DNA from: Salegentibacter sp. 24
GTDB taxonomy: Bacteria; Bacteroidota; Bacteroidia; Flavobacteriales; Flavobacteriaceae
Direction of reading: 5' to 3'
DNA: 64,000 nt
Assembly (NCBI RefSeq): GCF_004362395.1
Contig: NZ_SNWE01000008.1
Location: 1-64,000, forward strand
Part shown: piece after piece, positions 30,000-39,800 of the stretch
How the letters are laid out: the number at the start of each line of letters is the position of its first letter
Position numbering within the stretch: position 1 is the stretch's first letter
Program-made: the position numbers and the translations under genes
Notes under the pieces: model-generated
Seen by the model: the letters and a program-made list of their open reading frames with translations, nothing else
Database searches by the model: none
Told to the model about the DNA's origin: nothing

Positions 30000-31100
30000 A
30001 TGCCGAAGCCCCAAGCTAGGATGGATTTAAAAATTATTGAAAGCGAATATGATCTGGAACCTTTCTTCTCCCTATCTCACGATTATTTGTGTATTGCGGG
30101 GTTTGATGGCTATTTTAGGAAAATAAATCCGGCTTTCATTAAATTAATGGGTTATACCCTGGAAGAATTATTTGCCAGTCCCATCAGCCATTTTGTTCAT
30201 CCTGAAGATAAAAAGAATACGGCCGAAACCAGGGCAAAGGTTCTGGAAGGATTACCCTTGTTGCATTTTCAAAATAGGTATATCACCAAAACCGGTGAAA
30301 TTGTTTGGCTGACCTGGACCTCTATTCCCGTGCCGGAAAAAGAATTGATCTACGCTATTTCAAAAAATATCACCCATATTAAAAGACTGGAGGAAGATCG
30401 TCACTTTCGAATCAGGGACCTTACTTCAAAGAATTCAGGGCTTACCCAGTTGAGTTATACAACTGCTCACGATCTAAGGTCACCGGTAAATAATCTGATT
30501 TCCCTGGTTAATTTATTAGACCGCTCCAAAATCCAGGATGAAGAAACCTTATCATGCCTGGACTTATTAGAAATATCGGTTTATAAGTTAAAGGACACTT
30601 TAAACAATCAGGTTGATCATCTCAAGGAAAATCTTTTGTTAAAACCCAGTGTAAAGCCGGTGAACCTGAAAGAGCTTCTTGATAGCATTTTAAATTCCCT
30701 TGGTTCTTTGATTGTAGAGACCAGGACCAGCCTTGAAATTGATTTTTCTGAAATTGAATTCCTAAGGGTTAATCAGTTTTACCTGCACAGCATTTTCTTA
30801 AATCTTATAACAAATTCAATCAAATACGCCAAACCTGGAATTCCACCCAGAATATCCATTTATTCCAAAAGAAATGAAGCCGGGGCTGAGGTCCGATTTT
30901 CAGATAATGGAATTGGTTTCGATCTGAAAAGAAATGGGAATGAACTATTCGGATTGCATCAGGTCTTTACCAACAATAAGGACAGCAAAGGTATTGGCTT
31001 ATATTTGGTGAAAAGTTATATGACTAGCCTGGGAGGTGAAATCGATGTTGTAAGCAAAACCGGAGATGGGACCACTTTTATCTTAAGCTTTAAGGATTAA
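30000..31100 (+). CDS. Cytosolic PAS-domain sensor histidine kinase
   Basis: A 366-aa kinase with no signal peptide or membrane span. A PAS domain (~15-130: FFSLSHDYLCIAGFDGYFRK, ending YAISKNITHIKRLEE) precedes the dimerisation/phosphoacceptor helix with His157 (TTAHDLRSPVNNL). The HATPase domain has an N box (FLNLITNSIKYA), a G1 box (DNGIGFDL) and a G2 box (SKGIGLYLVKSYM). No response regulator adjoins it; the upstream neighbour is a membrane protein. It probably senses a cytoplasmic or membrane-derived signal. Partner unknown. Confidence 0.92.
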   Translation: MPKPQARMDLKIIESEYDLEPFFSLSHDYLCIAGFDGYFRKINPAFIKLMGYTLEELFASPISHFVHPEDKKNTAETRAKVLEGLPLLHFQNRYITKTGEIVWLTWTSIPVPEKELIYAISKNITHIKRLEEDRHFRIRDLTSKNSGLTQLSYTTAHDLRSPVNNLISLVNLLDRSKIQDEETLSCLDLLEISVYKLKDTLNNQVDHLKENLLLKPSVKPVNLKELLDSILNSLGSLIVETRTSLEIDFSEIEFLRVNQFYLHSIFLNLITNSIKYAKPGIPPRISIYSKRNEAGAEVRFSDNGIGFDLKRNGNELFGLHQVFTNNKDSKGIGLYLVKSYMTSLGGEIDVVSKTGDGTTFILSFKD

Positions 31101-31584
31101 AGGATAACTTATTCCAAAATCTAAAAAGGTGTTGACAGACAGAACAACTCTTAATGTTTTTCCCTTTGGTAACCGGAACCTGACCCCAGGTTTGATAAAA
31201 ACGCTTTTGAAACCCTGGCTTTTATTCAATTTGAAAAGTAGTATACCTGCCGTTGTAGGATCAAGATGAATGATCAATAATTCTGGCAATTAATCTTGAG
31301 TAGATGTATATATGGATCCAATGCTTTCTTTTTAGAAAACAAAATCAACCGATTATTATTAGCACACACTTCCTTTGAGAAGGAGCCGGAGCCTCCATCT
31401 TCTTGTTTATTTTTTAACAGAAAAAACAAAGCTGTTAAATATGTGCTTTCATCTTAAATACGAATGCAGTTTTTACTTTCTCAATTTCACAAAATCAATA
31501 CATTTGTCGCCCGAAAATTTTTCATTTTTCAATTTTAATATGAAATAGCGGAAATCTTTTCGATTATCATAAAAATAAAATACA
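31101..31584. other. 484-nt intergenic region, no gene supported
   Basis: Only a 68-codon minus-strand frame with a TTG start (31083-31289) is open, and it overlaps the kinase 3' end. Its translation (GVRFRLPKGKTLRVV...) looks protein-like but matches nothing I recognise; it may be a decayed gene end. A promoter-like TACATTTG for dapA lies at 31499. Otherwise AT-rich with no visible structure. Confidence 0.5.
31499..31506 (+). promoter_or_regulatory. -7 promoter box of dapA
   Basis: TACATTTG fits TAnnTTTG and would start transcription near 31510, giving a leader of about 75 nt. TTTC at 31477-31480 could serve as a weak -33 element at 18 nt spacing. Confidence 0.45.
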
Positions 31585-32463
31585 ATGAACTCATTTATTG
31601 GTACCGGTGTCGCATTGATAACTCCTTTTAAGAACGATTTATCGGTAGATGTGCAGGCCCTGGAAAACTTGGTAGAAGACCAAATCACAAGCGGAATAAA
31701 TTACCTGGTGGTTTTAGGAACCACTGCCGAAAGCGCCAGTCTTAATAAAGAAGAAAAACAACTGGTAATAAAAACCGTAGTTGAAAAGAACAATAAGCGC
31801 GTGCCTTTGGTTTTAGGTCTGGGAGGAAATAACACCCGTGACTTATGTGATGAACTTCAAGCCGGTGATTTCAGTGGTTTTGAAGCTATTCTTTCTGTTT
31901 CGCCTTATTATAATAAACCAACTCAGGAAGGTATTTATCAACATTTTAAAGCATTGTCCCTGGTTTCACCGCTTCCAATAATTCTTTACAATGTACCGGG
32001 AAGAACAGCTTCCAATATGTTGCCGGAGACCATTAGTCGTATTGCAAGAGATTGTGATAATATTGTGGGGGTTAAAGAAGCAGCCGGGGATATGGTGCAG
32101 GCTATGAGATTAATAAGCCAGGTTCCAAAGGATTTCCTGGTGATTTCTGGAGACGATATGCTTACCTTGCCGATGGTTTTGGCAGGAGGAAAGGGAGTGA
32201 TTTCGGTAATTGCACAAGGTCTGCCTGCAGAATTCTCTAAAATGGTTTCACTTGGATTGGAAGGAAAACCTACAGAAGCTTACCAACTCCATTATAAAAT
32301 GCAGCAAGCTATAGATTTGATTTTTGCGGAAGGAAATCCTGCGGGAATTAAAGCTTTGCTTTCGCAAAAAGGGAGTGTTGAAAATTATCTTAGACTGCCT
32401 TTGGTGAAAGCAACTCCTGGACTTCAGCAACAAATTGAAAATTTTTTAAAGAATTTCAGCTAG
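31585..32463 (+). CDS. dapA: 4-hydroxy-tetrahydrodipicolinate synthase
   Basis: A 292-aa class I aldolase condensing pyruvate with aspartate semialdehyde, the first committed step of lysine and diaminopimelate synthesis. The Schiff-base Lys164 ([10 protein letters not shown]) and Tyr135 (ILYNVPGRT) are present, as is the [14 protein letters not shown] substrate loop. Length is normal. It is followed by a 240-nt gap with a weak terminator-like sequence before bamD. Confidence 0.97.
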   Translation: MNSFIGTGVALITPFKNDLSVDVQALENLVEDQITSGINYLVVLGTTAESASLNKEEKQLVIKTVVEKNNKRVPLVLGLGGNNTRDLCDELQAGDFSGFEAILSVSPYYNKPTQEGIYQHFKALSLVSPLPIILYNVPGRTASNMLPETISRIARDCDNIVGVKEAAGDMVQAMRLISQVPKDFLVISGDDMLTLPMVLAGGKGVISVIAQGLPAEFSKMVSLGLEGKPTEAYQLHYKMQQAIDLIFAEGNPAGIKALLSQKGSVENYLRLPLVKATPGLQQQIENFLKNFS

Positions 32464-32703
32464 ACTTTGAAGATAGGAGTCAAATGTTACCAAGAAGAAT
32501 TAACCAAGAACCTAAGGTTTTGAAAATCAAATTTGGGGACCAGTTGAAAGAATTCTGAAGGTCACCCAGATCTTGAGGAAAAAAGCACTTGCTGTACTTC
32601 TTTTTTTATAATACCTGTATTCTATCGAATATGAGCACAATAAAAGGTAGTGTTTATGGTTCTTTAAGGCTATAACACAAAGTTTTTTTTATACTGAAGA
32701 AAA
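32464..32703. other. 240-nt gap between dapA and bamD
   Basis: It holds a weak hairpin with a T-run near 32583-32612 (AAGCAC/GTACTT with one mismatch, then TTTTTTT), possibly the dapA terminator. No gene is supported; a 24-codon frame from 32481 has no credible features. Confidence 0.4.
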
Positions 32704-32706
32704 ATG

Positions 32707-32714
32707 TACTTTTG
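32707..32714 (+). promoter_or_regulatory. -7 promoter box of the bamD operon
   Basis: TACTTTTG fits TAnnTTTG and ends 16 nt before the start codon at 32731. A T-run at 32683-32690 stands at the -33 position without a clear TTTG. An upstream in-frame ATG at 32704 overlaps this box and is therefore rejected as start. Confidence 0.55.
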
Positions 32715-32730
32715 CCAGATGTTTTTACAA

Positions 32731-33558
32731 ATGATGAAGAAAGCAATCTTATTAGCAGCAGTTTTATTGTTAACGGTATCCTGCGGGGAGTATCAGGACT
32801 TACTTAAAAGTGAGGATAGCGGAAAGAAATATTCCTACGCAGAGCAGTTATACAATGAGGCGAAGGAAGAAGATGATAAACGAAAATTTCGAAAAGCCCT
32901 TAGGTTATTTGAGCAAATTGTTCCTGAATATCGCGGAAAACCACAAGGAGAAAAACTTAGCTATTTGTTTGCGGATACTTATTATCAGTTAGGGAGTTAT
33001 TACTTATCCTCTTATGAGTTTGAACGTTTTCAGCAATCCTATCCTAATAGTGAAAAGATTGAGGAAGCAGCATACAAGAAAGCAAGAAGTTTTTACGAAC
33101 TTTCACCAAGTTATAACCTGGATCAAACCGATACTCGTAAGGCAATCACAGAACTTCAGGCTTATCTCAATGCATTCCCGGAAGGCGAGCACGTGGAGCA
33201 GGCCAATGATATGGCTGCTGAGCTGCGTATAAAACTTGAAAAAAAGGAATATGAGATTGCAAAACAATATCATTTAACCGGAGAAGCAAGGGGCGGAAAT
33301 TATCAGGCTGCTATAACCTCTTTTACAAATTTCCTGGCTAATAATCCCGGATCACCCTTTAGGGAAGATGCTTATTATTACCGGTTCGATTCAGCATATA
33401 GGCTAGCTATTAATAGTTTCAGAGATTTAATGGAAGAGCGCTTAAAGGAAGCTTTGGAATATTACCAGACTTATAAAAAGTACTATCCTGAAGGCAAGTA
33501 TATAGAGCCAATGGAAGCTGCAGTAGAAGATATAAAATCACGCTTACAAAATTTTTAA
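32731..33558 (+). CDS. bamD: Outer-membrane protein assembly factor BamD
   Basis: A 275-aa lipoprotein (Met-Met start; the second Met at 32734 is equally possible). Signal peptide KKAILLAAVLLLTVSC with the lipidated Cys, then tetratricopeptide-like helices (~25-260) with YxxA/E pairs such as SYAEQLYNEAKEEDDKRKF and LSYLFADTYYQLGSYYLS. BamD is the essential periplasmic lipoprotein of the BAM complex that inserts beta-barrels. It heads the conserved cluster bamD-rpoZ-coaBC-DUF4835-recN. Confidence 0.95.
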   Translation: MMKKAILLAAVLLLTVSCGEYQDLLKSEDSGKKYSYAEQLYNEAKEEDDKRKFRKALRLFEQIVPEYRGKPQGEKLSYLFADTYYQLGSYYLSSYEFERFQQSYPNSEKIEEAAYKKARSFYELSPSYNLDQTDTRKAITELQAYLNAFPEGEHVEQANDMAAELRIKLEKKEYEIAKQYHLTGEARGGNYQAAITSFTNFLANNPGSPFREDAYYYRFDSAYRLAINSFRDLMEERLKEALEYYQTYKKYYPEGKYIEPMEAAVEDIKSRLQNF

Positions 33559-33571
33559 TAGTAGAAGAAAG

Positions 33572-33904
33572 ATGGATATTAAAAAGACAGACGCACCAAT
33601 TAACACAGTTACCTTCGATAAGAACAAGGTAGATGAGCCAACAAGTAATATTTACGAGGCTATTTCAGTGGTTGCTAAAAGAGCTAACCAGATCAACTCT
33701 GAAATCAAAAAGGAATTGTTGGAGAAGCTGGACGAATTTGCGACATACAATGATAGCCTTGATGAGATTTTTGAAAACAAGGAGCAAATTGAGGTTTCTA
33801 AGTTTTATGAAAAACTTCCAAAGCCACATGCCCTTGCTATCCAGGAATGGTTAGATGGTAAGATCTATTACCGTAATACAAAAGATTCTGAAGCAGAAGC
33901 TTAA
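33572..33904 (+). CDS. rpoZ: DNA-directed RNA polymerase omega subunit
   Basis: A 110-aa protein of the Bacteroidota RpoZ family. The central SNIYEAISVVAKRANQINSE carries the conserved helix, including the AKRANQ segment of omega/Rpb6, which wraps the beta' C-terminus and aids assembly. The C-terminal half is acidic. Its position between bamD and coaBC is a conserved flavobacterial arrangement; omega is also next to CoA-synthesis genes elsewhere. Confidence 0.9.
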   Translation: MDIKKTDAPINTVTFDKNKVDEPTSNIYEAISVVAKRANQINSEIKKELLEKLDEFATYNDSLDEIFENKEQIEVSKFYEKLPKPHALAIQEWLDGKIYYRNTKDSEAEA

Positions 33905-33909
33905 TTAAG

Positions 33910-35115
33910 ATGTCTGTACTAAAGGGCAAAAAAGTGCTTTTAGGCATAAGTGGTGGTATCGCTGCTTATAAATCTGCATTTTTAGTACGCTTATTTATTA
34001 AGGCCGGTGCAGAGGTAAAAGTTTTGATGACCCCGGCTGCAAAAGAATTTGTTACTCCACTTACGCTTTCTACCTTATCAAAAAACGAGGTGTTTTCCTC
34101 TTTTACCCAGGATGATGAAGACGAAAATTGGAACAATCACGTAGAACTCGGCCTTTGGGCCGATTTTATGCTTTTAGCCCCTGCCACGGCGAATACCTTA
34201 TCGAAAATGGCCTCGGGCAGTAGTGATAATCTATTGCTTGCCACTTATCTTTCTGCCAAATGCCCGGTTTTTTTTGCCCCGGCGATGGACCTGGATATGT
34301 ATAAGCACCCCTCTACAAGAAAGAGTTTTGAGAGTTTAAAATCCTACGGGAATATTATGATTCCTGCCGGAACCGGCGAACTGGCCAGTGGATTAACCGG
34401 TGAGGGAAGAATGGCAGAACCCGAAGAAATTCTGACTTTTCTAGAAGAATATTTTTCTGCGAACCTGCCATTAAGGGGAAAGAAGTTTCTCATTACCGCG
34501 GGGCCTACATATGAGGCCATAGATCCGGTTCGATTTATAGGCAATCACTCCAGTGGAAAAATGGGATTTGAGCTCGCTAAAACAGCCGCTGCACTTGGAG
34601 CCAAGGTTATTCTTATTTCCGGACCTACGAATTTAGAAATTAAGGATCCCGGCATTAACCTAATTAGGGTGACCAGCGCGCACGAAATGTATGTTGCTGT
34701 ACATGCTCATTTTGAAAATGTTGACGTAGCTATTGCTGCAGCTGCGGTTTCAGATTATAAGCCAAAAATTGTAGCTGCTCAGAAAATTAAAAAGGCAGAA
34801 GAAAACCTGAGTTTGGAGCTTACTAAAACCCAGGATATTTTGTTGTCTATGGGGGAAAAGAAAACCTTTCAGAAATTGGTCGGTTTTGCTTTAGAAACCA
34901 ATAATGAGCTCGCTTATGCCCGGGAAAAGCTCTTAAAGAAAAACCTGGACTTTATTGTCCTTAATTCCCTAAATGATACGGGAGCAGGCTTTAAAAAAGA
35001 TACTAATAAAATAACTTTGGTCTATAAAGATTCAGAAAAGGCTTTTGATTTAAAAAGCAAATCTGAGGTCGCTGCCGATATTTTAAACGAAATCGTACAT
35101 TTGTTAGATGCGTAA
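33910..35115 (+). CDS. coaBC: Bifunctional phosphopantothenoylcysteine decarboxylase/synthetase
   Basis: A 401-aa fusion making 4'-phosphopantetheine from phosphopantothenate, cysteine and CTP. The N-terminal flavoprotein CoaC half has GISGGIAAYKSAFLVR, the catalytic histidine in NNHVELG and the PASANT-like PATANTLSKMASG. The C-terminal CoaB half (~185-401) has ITAGPTYEAIDPVRFIGNHS, GKMGFELA and AAAVSDYKP. coaE, the last CoA enzyme, lies further down in the same direction. Its 3' end overlaps the next gene by 8 nt. Confidence 0.97.
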   Translation: MSVLKGKKVLLGISGGIAAYKSAFLVRLFIKAGAEVKVLMTPAAKEFVTPLTLSTLSKNEVFSSFTQDDEDENWNNHVELGLWADFMLLAPATANTLSKMASGSSDNLLLATYLSAKCPVFFAPAMDLDMYKHPSTRKSFESLKSYGNIMIPAGTGELASGLTGEGRMAEPEEILTFLEEYFSANLPLRGKKFLITAGPTYEAIDPVRFIGNHSSGKMGFELAKTAAALGAKVILISGPTNLEIKDPGINLIRVTSAHEMYVAVHAHFENVDVAIAAAAVSDYKPKIVAAQKIKKAEENLSLELTKTQDILLSMGEKKTFQKLVGFALETNNELAYAREKLLKKNLDFIVLNSLNDTGAGFKKDTNKITLVYKDSEKAFDLKSKSEVAADILNEIVHLLDA

Positions 35116-35995
35116 ATTACTTTTCCTTATTTTTTTCATCACAGGGGCCTCAATTGGAATTGCCCAGGAACTCAACTGCGAAATTGTAATCAATACCGAA
35201 CAAACAGGACAAAGCAATCTGTCGGTTTTTAGAACTTTAGAGAATTCTTTAAGCGAGTTTGTAAACCAAACCTCTTGGACCAACAAAGAGTTTGAACCTC
35301 AGGAACGTATTAGCTGTAGTATGTTTATTACTATAAACGAGTTTGAAGGCGAGTCCTTTAGCGGAACTATTCAGGTGCAATCTTCCAGACCGGTTTATGG
35401 TTCTACAATGATCACTCCGGTTTTTAATTTTAACGACGATCAGTTCAGTTTTAATTATCGCGAGTATCAACCCTTGAATTACAGCCAGAGTACTTTTTCC
35501 AACAATCTTGTTTCGGTAATCTCTTTCTACGTGTATACAATTCTAGGCATGGATGCCGATACATTTGCGCCAGAAGGGGGTACCCAGTATTACCAGGAGG
35601 CCAATCGAATTGCAAATACCGCCCAGCAAAGTGGTAGGCTTGGCTGGACCGGTGCTGATGGACCAGGATCTCGTTTTCGATTGATTGCCGATTTACTTTC
35701 AAATATGTTTACGGAATATCGTACGGCATTATATCAATACCATCGCCAGGGTCTGGATGTGATGCATAAAGACCCGGAAGCCGGAAAAATAGTTATTGCC
35801 GATGCTATTGAGAATTTTACCTCTATGAACTCCCGAAGAGCTAATTCTTTATTGCTCAGAACCTTTTTTGATGCCAAAGCAGAAGAGGTTACCCAGATTT
35901 TTGGTGGCGGACCGGAAATTGAGCGACCTGCTTTAAACCAGACTTTAAACAGTCTGGCCCCACGTTATGCCCGAAACTGGAGAAACCTGCAATAA
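35108..35995 (+). CDS. DUF4835 family exported protein
   Basis: A 295-aa secreted protein with signal peptide MRKLLFLIFFITGASIGIAQ. The mature part has the features of DUF4835, found in Bacteroidota next to coaBC: LNCEIVINTEQTGQSNLSVF near the N-terminus and TPVFNFNDDQFSFNYREYQP in the middle. It overlaps coaBC by 8 nt, so expression is coupled. Function is unknown; its consistent link with bamD and coaBC suggests an envelope role, which is inference. Confidence 0.88.
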   Translation: MRKLLFLIFFITGASIGIAQELNCEIVINTEQTGQSNLSVFRTLENSLSEFVNQTSWTNKEFEPQERISCSMFITINEFEGESFSGTIQVQSSRPVYGSTMITPVFNFNDDQFSFNYREYQPLNYSQSTFSNNLVSVISFYVYTILGMDADTFAPEGGTQYYQEANRIANTAQQSGRLGWTGADGPGSRFRLIADLLSNMFTEYRTALYQYHRQGLDVMHKDPEAGKIVIADAIENFTSMNSRRANSLLLRTFFDAKAEEVTQIFGGGPEIERPALNQTLNSLAPRYARNWRNLQ

Positions 35996-36057
35996 AGGGT
36001 TTTTACAGTTGATTGGGAATAATTTCTCCCGTATATTTAGGGCAAATTTAGGACACT

Positions 36058-37710
36058 TTGCTCACAAACTTATCTATAAAAAACTACGCCTTAATTGAAG
36101 ATATAAATATCAAACTTCAGGAAGGCTTTACCATTATCACTGGTGAAACTGGTGCTGGAAAATCCATTATGCTGGGCGCGATGGGACTTCTCCTGGGTAA
36201 TCGTGCGGATTACGGAAGTATTCGTGATGTAGAGCAAAAATGTGTAATTGAAGGCTCCTTCAATATTTCCAATTATCGCTTAAAAGATTTTTTTATTTCG
36301 CAGGATCTGGATTATGAAGAAAATACCATAATTAGAAGAGAAATCTTAGCTTCTGGCAAATCTCGTGCTTTTGTAAACGATACGCCGGTGAAACTAACTT
36401 CCCTCAATAAACTTGGTCAATATTTGATCGATATCCATAGTCAGCACGAAACTTTGAGTTTGGGAAATAATGATTATCAATTTCGGGTAATCGATACCAT
36501 TGCCAACAGTGAATCCCTATTGCTGGAATATAAAAGCGAACTCAGGGCATACAAAAAACTTCAAAAACGCCTGATTGAATTAAAGGAAGAACAGGCCCAG
36601 GCTATTAAGGAATACGATTATAATTTATTTCTGCTCAATGAACTAGAAGAGGCGCGTTTAGTAAACGGGATGCAGGAAGAACTGGAAACCCGCTACGAAG
36701 AACTCAGCAATGTGGAAGAATTAACCGAGAACCTGAGTTCAGCTTTAAATTTACTGGAACAGGAGGAGATTGGAAGCCTGGATAGTTTAAAGCAGGCTCG
36801 AGCCTCCTTGGCAAGAATCGCCAGTTTATCTTCAACTTATGAAAATTTACTTCAGCGTATAGAGAGTGTGATTATTGAGCTTGACGATCTTTCTTCAGAA
36901 GTTAGTGATGGCCTGGATAGGGTCGAGGCCAATCCTGAAGAACTTGAAGCTGCCAATCAAAAGCTTCAGGAAATTTATAATTTACAGAAGAAGCATTCCG
37001 TAGGGCAAATTGAAGAATTGTTGAAGATCAAGGAGGAGCTGCAGGAAAAAGTTTCGGTCAGTGAAAATGCGGAAAACGCACTTTCAGAATTGGAGAACGC
37101 CATTGTAAAACAGGAAACTAAACTGGGGAGCGTTGCCTCCCAACTACATCAAAAAAGGAATGCTATCGTTCCGGCCTTCATCAAAGAAGCTGAAAACTTA
37201 CTTGGTGATCTTGGAATGCCCAACGCTAGATTAAAAATAGAGTTGAAAAAGGTTTCGAATTTTTTAGCTAACGGACAGGATGACTTAAGCTGGTATCTGG
37301 CTGCCAATAAAGGCGGTGATTTTAAAGAAATTAGAAAAGCAGCTTCCGGCGGTGAATTGTCCAGAATTATGCTGGCAGTAAAAAGTATTCTCGCAGCGCA
37401 AAGCAAGTTGCCAACTATCATTTTCGATGAAATAGATACGGGGGTTTCAGGGGATATCGCCCAGAAAATGGCTGGTATTTTAAAACGGATGGGTAATGCG
37501 ATGCAGGTGATTGCCATAACCCACCTTCCACAAATCGCTGGCAAAGGAAATAGTCATTTTAAAATATTTAAAGAAGATTCGGAAAATGCCACTACTACCA
37601 AGATTGAGGAATTAAGTGATAAGCAACGCGTAGAAGAGCTAGCTATGATGCTTGGCGGCAAGAATATAGGTGAATCTGCCCGCGCTCACGCACGGGCACT
37701 CCTGGATTAG
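36058..37710 (+). CDS. recN: DNA repair protein RecN
   Basis: A 550-aa SMC-like ATPase for double-strand break repair. The N-terminal head has FTIITGETGAGKSIMLGAM (Walker A). Long coiled coils occupy ~150-370. The C-terminal head has SGGELSRIMLAVKS (ABC signature) and IIFDEIDTGVSGD (Walker B). A TTG start at 36058 is required: an in-frame stop lies 7 nt upstream and the next ATG falls after Walker A. 62-nt gap to DUF4835. Confidence 0.96.
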   Translation: MLTNLSIKNYALIEDINIKLQEGFTIITGETGAGKSIMLGAMGLLLGNRADYGSIRDVEQKCVIEGSFNISNYRLKDFFISQDLDYEENTIIRREILASGKSRAFVNDTPVKLTSLNKLGQYLIDIHSQHETLSLGNNDYQFRVIDTIANSESLLLEYKSELRAYKKLQKRLIELKEEQAQAIKEYDYNLFLLNELEEARLVNGMQEELETRYEELSNVEELTENLSSALNLLEQEEIGSLDSLKQARASLARIASLSSTYENLLQRIESVIIELDDLSSEVSDGLDRVEANPEELEAANQKLQEIYNLQKKHSVGQIEELLKIKEELQEKVSVSENAENALSELENAIVKQETKLGSVASQLHQKRNAIVPAFIKEAENLLGDLGMPNARLKIELKKVSNFLANGQDDLSWYLAANKGGDFKEIRKAASGGELSRIMLAVKSILAAQSKLPTIIFDEIDTGVSGDIAQKMAGILKRMGNAMQVIAITHLPQIAGKGNSHFKIFKEDSENATTTKIEELSDKQRVEELAMMLGGKNIGESARAHARALLD

Positions 37711-37778
37711 ACTATGTCCCGAAAGTAATTTTATTATATTTACGGGCTCAACAAACAACCAATAAAAAATTTACCACT

Positions 37779-38606
37779 ATGTCATATAACCTGTTAAAAG
37801 GAAAAAAAGGAATTATTTTTGGAGCTTTAGATGAGAATTCTATCGCCTGGAAAACTGCTGAACGTATTAAAGAGGAAGGCGGAGATTTTGTCCTTACCAA
37901 CGCACCTATCGCTTTAAGAATGGGAACCATTAAAGAACTGGCTGAAAAAACCGGATCTGAGGTAATTCCTGCAGATGCCACGAACATAGAAGACCTGGAA
38001 AACCTTGTGGAAAAATCTATGGAGATTCTTGGCGGGAAAATCGATTTTGTATTGCACGCTATCGGTATGTCAGTAAACGTGAGAAAAGGTAATCACTATA
38101 CCCAGCAGAATTATGATTTTACTCAGAAGGGATGGGATATTTCTGCGGTTTCTTTTCATAAAACCATGCAGGTGCTTTATAAGAAAAATGCGATGAACGA
38201 GTGGGGAAGTATTGTAGCCCTTAGCTATATGGCTGCACAGCGCGTATTCCCGGATTATAATGATATGGCCGATAACAAGGCGTTTTTGGAATCCATAGCA
38301 CGTAGTTTTGGTTATTTCTTTGGAAAGGATCATAAAGTAAGGGTAAATACTATTTCCCAATCACCAACGCCAACTACTGCTGGACAGGGAGTAAAAGGAT
38401 TTGATGGTTTTATTGCCTATGCCGATAAAATGTCCCCGCTGGGCAATGCTACGGCCTTGGAGTGTGCCGATTATACGGTAAGCCTGTTTTCTGATCTTAC
38501 TAGAAAAGTTACACTTCAGAATCTTTTCCACGATGGAGGATTTTCCAATATGGGAGTAAGCCAGGAAGTTATGGAGTCTTTTGTAAAAGGGCAGGAGGAG
38601 AAATAA
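37779..38606 (+). CDS. fabI: Enoyl-[acyl-carrier-protein] reductase (NADH)
   Basis: A 275-aa short-chain dehydrogenase of the FabI type, which completes each cycle of fatty-acid elongation. It has the N-terminal GIIFGALDENSIAWKTAE nucleotide site, VLHAIGMSVN, and the catalytic segment SYMAAQRVFPDYNDMADNK, in which Tyr and Lys are spaced Y-x6-K. It is slightly longer than E. coli FabI. Probably has its own promoter; a near -7 box TATATTTA lies ~45 nt upstream. Confidence 0.95.
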   Translation: MSYNLLKGKKGIIFGALDENSIAWKTAERIKEEGGDFVLTNAPIALRMGTIKELAEKTGSEVIPADATNIEDLENLVEKSMEILGGKIDFVLHAIGMSVNVRKGNHYTQQNYDFTQKGWDISAVSFHKTMQVLYKKNAMNEWGSIVALSYMAAQRVFPDYNDMADNKAFLESIARSFGYFFGKDHKVRVNTISQSPTPTTAGQGVKGFDGFIAYADKMSPLGNATALECADYTVSLFSDLTRKVTLQNLFHDGGFSNMGVSQEVMESFVKGQEEK

Positions 38607-38792
38607 TTTTGGGGTCAATTATTTTTTGTGAGCTAGCTGGTTTTAATCCAGAAGTTAATACCTTGTTGAAGCAATGATACTTATAGCGGAATGATGATTT
38701 TTTAATTTTCGTTCCGCTTATTCCCTTAACTTAGTTCAGGGATGGGATAAGAAGAAATTTATAATCAAAAACACTCAAATTTCGACTAAGAG

Positions 38793-39800
38793 ATGAACCT
38801 GGAATATTCTTTTGTGATTCCCATTTATAACCGGCCCGAGGAGGTCAGGGAATTATTAGAGAGTATGCTTAAGGTGCAATTTACACCTGAATATGAGATC
38901 GTGATCGTAGAGGACGGCTCCAGTGTGCCTTCCAAAGAGATTGTGGAAGAGTTCCAGGAAAAACTCAATATCAGCTACTATTTTAAGAAGAATTCTGGCC
39001 CTGGGGATTCACGAAATTTTGGAATGCGAAAAGCTAAAGGGAACTATTTCCTTATTCTGGATTCAGATGTTTTATTACCAGAGAATTACCTGCAGGAAAT
39101 AGATGCTTTCCTTCAGCAGAATTACTGCGACTGTTTTGGCGGACCGGATGCTGCCCATCCTTCATTCAGCAAAACTCAAAAGGCCATAGATTACGCTATG
39201 ACCTCTTTTTTTACTACCGGGGGAATCCGGGGTAAAAAGTCCTCGGTCAATGCATTTCAGCCGCGAAGTTTTAATATGGGCATTTCCAAAAAAGCTTTTG
39301 AAGCCTGTGGAGGATTCGGTCAGATCCATCCAGGAGAGGACCCCGACCTATCCCTTAGGCTTAAAAAACTCGGTTTTAGATTATGTCTAATTCCAAAGGC
39401 CGTGGTTTTTCATAAACGCCGAATAGACTGGTCAAAATTTTATTACCAGGTGAAAAAATTTGGTATGGTACGGCCCATTCTTAATAAATGGCACCCGGGC
39501 ACCGGGAAAATAACCTATTGGTTTCCGGGAGTATTTAGTTTGGGACTTTTAATGTCTATTTTGATTTTAAAACTGGGAATTTGGTGGTTATTTGTATTAT
39601 ATGTGCTATATTTTATGCTAATTGCGACCGATGCTGCATTAAGAAATAAAAGTATAGAAATTGGGTTTTTGGCCGTTTATGCTGCGCTAGTACAATTTTT
39701 TGGATATGGATATGGCTTTATAAAGTCCATCTGGTATATTCAAATTTTAAAAAAGGACCCGGAACACCAATTCCCGAATTTATTCTTTAAGAATGTTTAA
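38793..39800 (+). CDS. Membrane-associated family 2 glycosyltransferase
   Basis: A 335-aa GT2. The catalytic domain (1-~235) has SFVIPIYNRPEEVRELLES, VIVEDGSS, the D-x-D in FLILDSDVLLP and a galactosyltransferase-like HPGEDPDLSLRLKKLGF. Two or three hydrophobic helices (~245-315) follow. It probably works on a lipid-linked or cell-surface glycan at the inner membrane. It overlaps the YbbR gene by 8 nt and lies in a conserved run with coaE. Confidence 0.9.
   Translation: MNLEYSFVIPIYNRPEEVRELLESMLKVQFTPEYEIVIVEDGSSVPSKEIVEEFQEKLNISYYFKKNSGPGDSRNFGMRKAKGNYFLILDSDVLLPENYLQEIDAFLQQNYCDCFGGPDAAHPSFSKTQKAIDYAMTSFFTTGGIRGKKSSVNAFQPRSFNMGISKKAFEACGGFGQIHPGEDPDLSLRLKKLGFRLCLIPKAVVFHKRRIDWSKFYYQVKKFGMVRPILNKWHPGTGKITYWFPGVFSLGLLMSILILKLGIWWLFVLYVLYFMLIATDAALRNKSIEIGFLAVYAALVQFFGYGYGFIKSIWYIQILKKDPEHQFPNLFFKNV

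Noticed and set aside
31083-31289. 68-codon minus-strand frame after the PAS kinase
   Set aside because: It needs a TTG start, overlaps the kinase 3' end, has no recognisable domain and no promoter. At most it is a decayed remnant.
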